From Streptomyces sp. CMB-StM0423 (lineage in GTDB: Bacteria > Actinomycetota > Actinomycetes > Streptomycetales > Streptomycetaceae), in assembly GCF_002847285.1 (NCBI RefSeq), contig NZ_CP025407.1, positions 5,769,001-5,833,000 of the forward strand: DNA of 64,000 bases, given 5' to 3'. Of this stretch, positions 10,968 to 18,300 are shown in pieces. Position 1 is the stretch's first letter; each line of letters starts with the position of its first letter. A program made the translations under genes and the position numbers. The notes beneath the pieces were generated by a model, which did no database searches, was not told the origin of the DNA, and was given only the letters and a program-made list of their open reading frames with translations.

Positions 10968-11279
10968 GTGAAGTACGTCAAGTCTGCCGTGGTCCTGTGC
11001 GGTGCCGCCCTGGCACTCGGCACTGCCGGCCCGGCGGGCGCAGTCGACCCCGGGCTCACCAGCCCGGACCTGAGTCTGGACGCCGCGGCCCAGCAGGCCG
11101 TGGAGGGTCTGGTCAACCGGCCCGGGACCGAGCTGGTGCAGCACAGCCTGCCGGTCGACGGACCGGCGGTCCGGGAGCTCACCCGGCCGGTCGACGAAGC
11201 GGCGCACGACGTCATCCGGGGCGCCCTGCCACAGAACACCCTGGCGCCCGCCGGCGCGGAGTCGCGGCGCGGCTCCTGA
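10968..11279 (+). CDS. Small exported protein next to rodlin
   Basis: A 103-residue protein with a clear signal peptide (MKYVKSAVVLCGAALALGTA, cleavage about residue 25 at AGA/VDP). The mature part of about 78 residues is hydrophilic with no cysteine, so it is not a chaplin, and it has no catalytic motif I recognise. The GTG start has an AAAGGA ribosome site about 7 nt upstream. It lies 128 nt upstream of the rodlin gene in the same direction. Its position suggests a role at the aerial surface, but this is inference from context only. Confidence 0.7.
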   Translation: MKYVKSAVVLCGAALALGTAGPAGAVDPGLTSPDLSLDAAAQQAVEGLVNRPGTELVQHSLPVDGPAVRELTRPVDEAAHDVIRGALPQNTLAPAGAESRRGS

Positions 11280-11407
11280 GCGGTCGGTTTCGCTCCGGAC
11301 ACAATCCGATCGTCCGAACGGGCGGTTCCGGATAACTCACTCAAGGGTGCGGAGTTGTACAGCGTGCCCGCATCGTTGTTCCCTCAGGTGGAAAAGGAAA
11401 GAACATC

Positions 11408-11821
11408 ATGAAGAAGTACCTGAAGACCGCGGCGGTTGCCGTCACCATGCTCGGCGCCTCGGCGCTGGCCGCCCCGCAGGCGCTGGCCGCCGACGACACC
11501 GGTGACGGCCCGTACGCCAACGGCAACGGCTCGACGCAGGCCTACGGCAACACCGAGACGGGCGGCTACATGAGCCCGAACATGAGCCTGGTGAACGGCT
11601 CGCTCAACGAGCCCTGCATCGCGCTGCCGCAGGTCGCGAAGAACGTGAAGCACATCGGCCCGATCCCGGCCGCCGTCGGCGTGGACGAGATCCTGAGCCA
11701 GAACCAGAACCAGACCTGCGCCAAGAACTCCAGCGCGGACCAGGGCGACGCCCCGCTGTCCCACCTGCTGGAAGACTTCCCGATCCTCTCGGGCAACGGC
11801 GCGGGCAACGAAGCCGGCTGA
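11408..11821 (+). CDS. Rodlin (RdlA/RdlB-type surface protein)
   Basis: Rodlins help organise chaplin fibrils into the paired-rodlet layer on aerial hyphae and spores. The 137-residue product has a signal peptide (MKKYLKTAAV to APQALA, cleavage about residue 28). The rodlin core follows: an NGNG..AYGN segment, MSPNMSLVNGSLNEPC, then QTCAKNSS and the terminal LSHLLEDFPILSGNGAGN. Cys70 and Cys104 are the two conserved cysteines. An AGGAAAGAACATC ribosome region precedes the ATG. Only one rodlin is present here, whereas S. coelicolor has an rdlA/rdlB pair, and no chaplin gene is adjacent. A strong hairpin follows. Confidence 0.93.
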   Translation: MKKYLKTAAVAVTMLGASALAAPQALAADDTGDGPYANGNGSTQAYGNTETGGYMSPNMSLVNGSLNEPCIALPQVAKNVKHIGPIPAAVGVDEILSQNQNQTCAKNSSADQGDAPLSHLLEDFPILSGNGAGNEAG

Positions 11822-11850
11822 GTCCCGCACCACACGGGGAATCCCGGTAC

Positions 11851-11885
11851 CCGGCCCGGGGCGAGTCGTACTCGCCCCGGGCCGG
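11851..11885 (+). terminator. Rodlin terminator
   Basis: A perfect 16-bp GC stem (11851-11866 with 11870-11885) with a 3-nt loop lies 30 nt after the rodlin stop. It suits the high transcript levels expected of rodlins. Confidence 0.85.
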
Positions 11886-11942
11886 GGCCTTGTGCGGAGC
11901 GGGTGCGGCGGTCACGTACGCGGGACACCGCCCACGGCGCAC

Positions 11943-11980
11943 GCGGACGGCCCGCGGAGCGAACTCCGCGGGCCGTCCGC
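11943..11980 (-). terminator. Terminator of the exported-protein gene
   Basis: A perfect 17-bp stem (11943-11959 with 11964-11980) with loop CGAA lies just past the stop of the minus-strand gene ending at 12004. With the rodlin hairpin it isolates the two convergent units. Confidence 0.82.
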
Positions 11981-12003
11981 ACCAGGCTTCCGTCCGGCTG
12001 TGC

Positions 12004-12465
12004 TCAGCCGACGAGGCCCGAGACCACCGGGCCGGCCGTGGGCAGCTCGCCCAGCGACGCGCCCTCGGCCAGCGGCCCGGTGACCGCCGCCGTGCTCACC
12101 GGCGGACCGCCCTCGCCGACCGCGGTGCTCACCGAGTTGTCCAGCGGGTCGGAGCCGGTCTTGGCCAGCGGGTTGAGCGGGAGGGCCGCCAGCGGCCCGA
12201 ACGCCGTCTGCCTGCTCGTGTCCAGGCCCTGGGCGGCGCCGGCCAGCGCCGCGGCGACCTGGTCGGTCTCGATCTTGTTGTCCTCGCCGACCTTCAGCTT
12301 GCCGAGGGGGTCCAGCGCCGTGCTCGTCGGGGCGTCCGCGGGTGCCGCGGCCGCCCCCGCGGCTCCGCCGGCCCCGAGCGCGGAGCCGGCCGCCGCCGCG
12401 ATCAGGCCGGCGCGCAGCAGGGCGCGATGCGTACGGGAGGGGAATCGGGAGGCGTGCTGGCCCAT
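12004..12465 (-). CDS. Exported low-complexity protein, function unknown
   Basis: A 153-residue product. After a basic N-terminus (RFPSRTHRALLRAG) comes a hydrophobic signal segment of Ala/Gly (residues about 18-37), with cleavage near AAA/APADAPT. The mature part is Pro/Ala/Leu/Gly/Thr-rich without cysteines. It has repeated LDPLG, LNPLAK and DPLDNS type turns and ends VSGLVG. Similar proteins in Streptomyces are sometimes labelled ATP-binding, but I see no P-loop. The start ATG was chosen at the signal peptide, with a weak upstream GGTGG site. It is convergent with the rodlin gene. A wall or surface role is inferred from location and composition only. Confidence 0.68.
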   Translation of the reverse strand: MGQHASRFPSRTHRALLRAGLIAAAAGSALGAGGAAGAAAAPADAPTSTALDPLGKLKVGEDNKIETDQVAAALAGAAQGLDTSRQTAFGPLAALPLNPLAKTGSDPLDNSVSTAVGEGGPPVSTAAVTGPLAEGASLGELPTAGPVVSGLVG

Positions 12466-12605
12466 GGTCACCACCAGTGAGGAAACGACAGTTTCAGTGT
12501 CACTCTTCCACAAACCCCTTGATTACCGGAAATTCTCCTTTGCGCCTCACCGTGCGCATCCGCCTCAACTGATTTGTGAATACGCTGTGACCTCCGGTTA
12601 TCCGG

Positions 12606-12634
12606 TTGCCGCGGCCCTCCGAACCCCGTAAGCA
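12606..12634 (+). promoter_or_regulatory. Promoter of the acetyltransferase gene
   Basis: TTGCCG (12606-12611), 17 nt, then TAAGCA (12629-12634) forms a housekeeping-type promoter. The ATG at 12642 is only 7 nt past the -10, so the mRNA is probably leaderless. Confidence 0.6.
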
Positions 12635-12641
12635 TGGGTCG

Positions 12642-13196
12642 ATGCCGCAACTGACCACCCCCCACATTCGATTCCGCGCCTCCTTCGCCGGGGCGATGAA
12701 GGAGTTCGAGGCCGAGGGCAGGGGCGCGGTCGGCGACGACACGTCCATCGGCCAGGACCTGCGCCGCTGGCGCCGGCGCTGGCACGACCCCGCGGTCTTC
12801 GCCTCGTACGTCGCGGGGCTGCGCGCCGAGGCGGACGAGACGATCCCGATGATCCGCCCCGGCTGGGTGCACTGCACCACGCTCTGGTACGTGGACGGGG
12901 ACGCCTACCTCGGCCGGATCGCCATCCGGCACTCGCTCACCGGCTGGCTGCGGGACCAGGGCGGGCACATCGGCTACGACGTCCGCCCCACCGCCCGCCG
13001 CCGCGGCCACGCCACCGCTATGCTGCGCGACGCGCTGCCCGTGGCCCGCGGTCTGGGCCTCGCGGAGGTGCTGGTGACCTGCGACCACGACAATGTCGCG
13101 TCGCGGAAGGTCATCGAGGCCAACGGGGGCGTGTTCGAGGACCGGCGGGGGCTCAAGCTGCGGTACTGGGTCGCCACGGCGGAGGCGAAGGAGTAG
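12642..13196 (+). CDS. GNAT-family N-acetyltransferase
   Basis: The 184-residue product carries the GNAT core in its C-terminal half. A beta-bulge segment (LGRIAIRHSLTGWLRDQGGHIGYDV) leads into the acetyl-CoA pyrophosphate loop RPTARRRGHATAMLRDAL, with the R-x-x-G-x-A pattern about residues 115-125. It ends with CDHDNVASRKVIEANGG, typical of GNATs that act on small molecules or protein N-termini. Substrate unknown. There is no ribosome site before the ATG, and the promoter position suggests leaderless translation. The gene is separated from the minus-strand exported-protein gene by a divergent 176-nt gap. Confidence 0.88.
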   Translation: MPQLTTPHIRFRASFAGAMKEFEAEGRGAVGDDTSIGQDLRRWRRRWHDPAVFASYVAGLRAEADETIPMIRPGWVHCTTLWYVDGDAYLGRIAIRHSLTGWLRDQGGHIGYDVRPTARRRGHATAMLRDALPVARGLGLAEVLVTCDHDNVASRKVIEANGGVFEDRRGLKLRYWVATAEAKE

Positions 13197-13234
13197 CGGC
13201 GCACGGGGGCGCGTCCGCGCGGGGGGCGAGGGGG

Positions 13235-14176
13235 ATGAGGGCTGTGGCCCGGGAGCGGGAACGGTACGGACCGAAGGCGCCGGGCGTCGACGCGGCCGGC
13301 GGGGGCTGTCTCGCCGCCCCGGTCCGCTGGGTGGTGCTGATCCTCGTGGTGCCCGTCCGGGCGGTGTGGGACGTGCTCGTGGCCGCCCTGAAGGGGCTCG
13401 GCACGGTGCTTCTGTGGTTGGCGGAGCGCCTGGTGGCCTGGCCCGCGGTCTGGCTGTACCACAGGGTGCTGACGCCGCTGGGCCGTGGCGTTGCGTGGGT
13501 CTGGCGGTGGGTGGTCGTCGCCCCCGTGGCGTGGGTGTGGCGGTGGCTGGTCGTGACGCCGGCCGCCTGGCTGTACGCGAACCTCATGACCCCCACCGGA
13601 CACGGCCTGCGGTGGCTGCTGCACCACCTCGTCGTCGTCCCCGCGATCGCACTCCACCGCTACGTCCTGCGCCCCGTCGGCCGCTGGATCGCCGCCGCGA
13701 TCGACGCCACGGCGGCGGGGCTGGTGTGGGCGTGGGACCGGCTGGTGGTGGCGCCGCTGTCGCTGCTCTGGTCGTACGTCCTGAAGCCCCTCGGCAGGGG
13801 CCTCCTCTGGGTGCTCCGCATGCTCCTCACCGCGGTCGGCCGGGTGCTGCACATGCTCCTCGTCCCCTTCCTCCTCCTCTGGCGCTACGTGATCGCCCCC
13901 GTCTGGCCCATCGCCGGGCGCATCACCCGCTGGTTCTGGAACGCCACCGCCCGCCCCCTGGGCCGGACCGTCCGCAGCGCCTGGCGCACCGTCAGGGACG
14001 CCTTCGCGGCGGCGCGTGCCACGGCCCGCCGCACCCGCCTGGAACTGCGCGCCGCGCTCTTCGGCGGCCCGCGGAATCCCGCTCCCGAGGCGGCGCGGCG
14101 CCCGCCGGGACCGGCGCCGGCGGACACCCCCGCGCCCGCCGTGGACCTGGGCAAGCACGGGCCCGGGCACCGCTGA
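13235..14176 (+). CDS. Trp/Pro-rich repeat membrane protein
   Basis: A 313-residue protein of unknown function. Residues about 28-235 consist of imperfect repeats of roughly 35-40 residues. Each has a hydrophobic segment with the pattern LVV-x-P-xx-x-W/L-xx-Y-V-L-x-P-L-G-R-G-xx-W (for example LVVAPLSLLWSYVLKPLGRG and LVVVPAIALHRYVLRPVGRW). Tryptophan and arginine alternate at helix borders. This suggests amphipathic or re-entrant helices rather than ordinary transmembrane spans. A basic, Pro/Ala-rich tail follows from about 255. The ATG has a GGCGAGGGGG site. It lies between the acetyltransferase and the TIGR03936 gene. I recognise no domain. Confidence 0.75.
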   Translation: MRAVARERERYGPKAPGVDAAGGGCLAAPVRWVVLILVVPVRAVWDVLVAALKGLGTVLLWLAERLVAWPAVWLYHRVLTPLGRGVAWVWRWVVVAPVAWVWRWLVVTPAAWLYANLMTPTGHGLRWLLHHLVVVPAIALHRYVLRPVGRWIAAAIDATAAGLVWAWDRLVVAPLSLLWSYVLKPLGRGLLWVLRMLLTAVGRVLHMLLVPFLLLWRYVIAPVWPIAGRITRWFWNATARPLGRTVRSAWRTVRDAFAAARATARRTRLELRAALFGGPRNPAPEAARRPPGPAPADTPAPAVDLGKHGPGHR

Positions 14177-14357
14177 CCGCCCGCTCCGCGGCGGCACCGG
14201 CGGCCAACGCGGCGGCCGTACGACGTAGATGAAAGGCCGACTGAGCGGAGCCGCCGGAAAAGCGGGCACGTACCCTGGGGGCAGGACAAGCTCACGGACG
14301 AAGGACTGAACGACTCTGGGCAAGCGACAGCCCGAAGGCCCGCCGCCCGCACCCGCG

Positions 14358-15140
14358 GTGCAGCGCATCCGACTCCGCTACACCAAGCGCGGCCGCCTCC
14401 GGTTCAACAGCCACCGCGACTTCCAGCGCGCCTTCGAGCGGGCGCTGCGCCGGGCCGAGGTGCCCATGGCGTACTCCGCGGGATTCACCCCCCACCCCAA
14501 GGTCTCGTACGCGAACGCGGCCCCCACGGGGACGGCGAGCGAAGCCGAGTACTTGGAGATCGCGCTCACCGAGGCCCGCGACCCGGAGCTGCTGCGCGCG
14601 CTGCTCGACGAGTCCCTGCCCACCGGGCTCGACGTCGTCGACGCCGTCGAGGCCCGCGCTCCGGGACTCGCCGACCGGCTGGGGGCTTCGGTGTGGGAGC
14701 TGCGGCTCGACGGCGTGCCGCCCGCCACGGCGCAGGAGGCGGTCCGCGCCTTCCTCGCCGCGGAGACGGTCGAGGTGGAACGGCAGACGAAAAAGGGGAT
14801 GAGGACCTTCGACACGCGCGGCGCGGTGGCCGCGCTCGACGTGCTCCCGGCCGGGGGCGATAGGCCGCAGGCGGGTCCTTGTGCGATACTGCGGCTGGTA
14901 GTGCGGCACCTGACACCTGCCGTACGACCCGACGACGTCCTGTCCGGCCTGCGAGTCGCGGCTGACCTGGCGCCGCCGGTCCCGGCAGCGGTGACCAGGC
15001 TGGCGCAGGGGCCGCTCGACGCGGAGACCGGCACGGTGACCGATCCGCTCGCGCCGGACCGCGACGATGCCACGGCCCTCGCCGCCACACCGCAGGTCGC
15101 GAACGGAACCCCGCCCACGGCAGGGGACGGCACCGGGTAG
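14358..15140 (+). CDS. TIGR03936-family (DUF2344) radical SAM-associated protein
   Basis: The product shows the DUF2344 signature RLRYTKRGRLRFNSHRDFQR, followed by AFERALRRAEVPMAYSAGF and PHPKVSYANAAPTGTASEAE. The family pairs with TIGR03960 radical-SAM proteins, and the joint function is unknown to me. The last 70 residues are Ala/Asp/Thr-rich and variable. The coordinates use GTG 14358 (260 aa). The frame stays open for 14 more codons and reads GKRQPEGPPPAPAVQ from a CTG at 14316. AAGGA lies 10 nt upstream of that CTG and there is no better ribosome site, so translation may really start there (274 aa). The gene probably reads towards rne, 223 nt downstream. Confidence 0.9.
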   Translation: MQRIRLRYTKRGRLRFNSHRDFQRAFERALRRAEVPMAYSAGFTPHPKVSYANAAPTGTASEAEYLEIALTEARDPELLRALLDESLPTGLDVVDAVEARAPGLADRLGASVWELRLDGVPPATAQEAVRAFLAAETVEVERQTKKGMRTFDTRGAVAALDVLPAGGDRPQAGPCAILRLVVRHLTPAVRPDDVLSGLRVAADLAPPVPAAVTRLAQGPLDAETGTVTDPLAPDRDDATALAATPQVANGTPPTAGDGTG

Positions 15141-15213
15141 GGACGGTGTCGAAGCGCCGCCGGTGGACGAGGGAGCCACCCCGGACCCGGCAGGCGCATG
15201 GACCAGCAGACTT

Positions 15214-15247
15214 TCGCCGGTCCGCCCGAGGAGGGCGGGTCCGGCGA
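15214..15247 (+). promoter_or_regulatory. Hairpin in the RNase E leader
   Basis: TCGCCGG/CCGGCGA plus CCGCCC/GGGCGG arms form a 13-bp stem with one internal bulge and a GAGGA loop. It lies 117 nt before the RNase E start. There is no U-tract. It could be a leader structure for self-cleavage, known for rne in E. coli, or a weak terminator for the upstream gene. Confidence 0.45.
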
Positions 15248-15363
15248 GCGAGACAAGAGCCCTCGCGCGGCGCATACGTCCCGGGCGGTGGCCCTGTGCA
15301 CGGCACGGGCGCCGCCGCCGTACGGGGGGTGGCGCCCGGGGGCGTGACGGGAGAACCGCCCGC

Positions 15364-18300
15364 ATGCTCGAACCGATTGAGCCTACGGAAGCGCAGTCGC
15401 CTTCCGGGGGCATCACCGGCGATGCCGGAGCCGCCGTCGGCGGCCCGCTCGACACCCCCAGCGACCGCCTGCCCTTCCGCCGCCGGCGTGCGGCGGCGGA
15501 GTCGGCGGGGGAGGTGCCGCAGAGAGCGACGGAGCCGACCACCGGAGAACCGGGGCCGGCACTGACGTATGAGCCCGCCGGAGAGCCGGCGGACCCGGGC
15601 GCGCCCGGGTCCGTGCTCGCCGAGCCGGTAGAGGACGTAGTCGAGGCCGCCGGGTCGCCCGCGGCCGTGGACAGCGAGATCACCGCCGGGACGGCGGCGG
15701 CGGAGCCGGGTTCCGGCACCGCGGCCGCCGCGCCGGCGAGGCGTTCGCGGCGCAGGGTCGTACGCGACGCCGGCACGCCGGAGGCTGCCGCACCGGACAC
15801 CGTCGTGGTGCCGGTGGGCGAGCAGCCCGGGCCCGCGGCGTCCGGGCACACGGTGCCCGTAGCCGGCGGGGAGCCGGCCGCCGAGGCCGCGCCGCCGCGG
15901 AGGCGGCGGGTCGTACGGGACGCGGGGACGCCGCAGGCGGCGGCCGCCGCCGAGTCCGTACCGCAGCCCGCCGCGGCCGGTGACGCCGCCACCACCACAG
16001 ACCACCATGACAGCACCAACGAGGGAGCCCACACCGTGGCCGACAACGAAACAGAGGCCGACGGCGCCGACTCTTCCGCCGATTCCGGCCCGCGCCGCAA
16101 GCGCCGCCGGGTGACCCGCACGGCGGGCACCCCGGCCACCGGCACGGAGGCCGCGGCGCAGCCGGCGGCACCGGAACAGGCCGACGAGGCCGCGCCGCAG
16201 GCGGAGACGGAGGCCGGGACCGGCCCCGCCGCCGACGCCAGGCCGGAGCCGGACGCCGACGCCGCCCCGAAGGGGCGCAAGCGCCGCCGGGTCGTACGCA
16301 GCGCCGGTACCCCGGAGGCCGTGGAACCGGCCGCCGACGCCGCCCAGACCGCGCCCGCCGAGACCTCGGCGGCCGACGAGGAGCCGGCACCGCGCACCCG
16401 TCGCGTACGCCGCCGCAAGACCGACGCCGAGGCCGCCGACGCCGCGGAGACCGCGGCCGACGCCGCGCCCGGCGACCAGACCACCGCCGCGCCCGCCGCC
16501 GAGGACGCCGCCGAGCCCGCCGCGGGCACCCGGCGCCGCAGGTCCCGCCGGGTCACGGCGCCCGCGGGCGAGCCGACCCACGTCGAGCCCGCCGCGGAAG
16601 CCCCGGCGCCCGCCGCCGCCGAGACCGAGACCGAGCCCGCTGCCGAGCCCGCTGCCGAGGCCGCTGCCGAGGCCGGGCCCGCCGCCCCCCGCCGCCGCAG
16701 CCGCCGCGTGACCGCTCCGGCGGGCGAGCCGGCCGCCGACGCCGCGAGCACCTCCGCGGAGGCCGCCGACGAGACCCCCGCGGACTCCGGCACCGGCCGT
16801 CGCCGCAGCCGCCGCGCGACCGCCCCGGCGGGCGAGTCCGCCGCCGAGGCCGGCACCGCCGCCGAGCCGGTCGCCGAGGAGGCGCCCGCCGACTCCGGCA
16901 CCACCCGCCGCCGTACCCGCCGGGCCGCCGGCGCGGCCGCCGAGGAGGCCGCCGAGACCGAGTCCGCCGCCCCCCGCCGCCGTACCCGCAGGGCCGCCGC
17001 CGCGGGCGAGCCCGCGACGGGCGAGCAGCCCGCGCCCGCCGAGGCCGCCGCCGAGCCCGACGCCGCGCCCCGCCGGCGCACCCGCCGCGCTGCTGCCGCC
17101 GCCGAGCCGGCCGCTGACGACACCGCCGGGCAGTTCTCCGACGGCGGCGAGCAGGCGCCCGGCTTCGGTGCCGCGCCGCTCGCGCTGTTCCAGGCGCCCG
17201 TCTTCACCGAGCCCGCGTTCCAGACCCCGCAGCGCGCCGCCGCCGAGGCGGCGGTGGGGCCCGAGGAGGCCGAGGAGCCCGAGGACGTCGAGGAGACCGG
17301 GGCCGGGGCGGAAACCGGGACCGAGGTGATCGGCGAGACCGAGGACGGCGCCGCCGAGGACCGCGACGAGCAGGAGGAGGACGGGGACGACCGCGGCCGC
17401 CGCCGGCGCCGCCGCGGTGGGCGGCGCAGGCGCCGCGGCGAGGGCGCCGAGGACGGCGATCGCGGCGACGAGGCCGCCGAGGACGGTGCGGACGCCCGCG
17501 AGGCCGACGCCGAAGCCGCGGAGGACGAGGCCGAGGACGGCGAGCGCGCCCGGGGTGGCTCCTCCAGCACCAGCAGCCGCAGGCGCCGCCGCCGGCGGCG
17601 CCGTACCGAGGGCGCGGAAGGCTCCGAGGGGGCGCCCGACGACCCGGAGCGCACCGTTGTCAAGGTCCGCGAGCCCCGCGCCAAGTCCGAGCCCAGCGAC
17701 GAGGTGCAGTCCATCAAGGGCTCCACCCGGCTGGAGGCCAAGAAGCAGCGCCGCCGCGAGGGCCGCGAGCAGGGCCGGCGGCGGGTGCCGATCATCACCG
17801 AGGCCGAGTTCCTGGCCCGCCGCGAGGCGGTGGAGCGCGTGATGGTGGTGCGCCAGCAGGGCGACCGTACGCAGATCGGCGTGCTGGAGGACAACGTCCT
17901 CGTCGAGCACTACGTCAACAAGGAGCAGTCGGCGTCGTACGTCGGCAACGTCTACCTCGGCAAGGTGCAGAACGTCCTGCCCTCCATGGAGGCCGCGTTC
18001 GTCGACATCGGCAAGGGCCGCAACGCCGTCCTCTACGCCGGCGAGGTCAACTTCGAGGCCCTCGGCCTCGCCCACAGCCCCCGCCGCATCGAGCACGCGC
18101 TGAAGTCCGGCCAGTCCGTCCTGGTCCAGGTCACCAAGGACCCCATCGGCCACAAGGGCGCCCGCCTGACCAGTCAGGTCTCGCTGCCGGGGCGCTACCT
18201 CGTGTACGTGCCCGAGGGCTCGATGACCGGCATCAGCCGCAAGCTGCCCGACACCGAGCGGGCCCGGCTGAAGACCATCCTCAAGAAGATCGTCCCCGAG

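Noticed and set aside
10810..11400. BldN-type (ECF sigma) promoters before the rodlin and its neighbour
   Set aside because: Expected from rodlin biology, but I could not find a convincing -35/-10 pair at correct spacing. The shared TTGTAC sequences are too weak to call.
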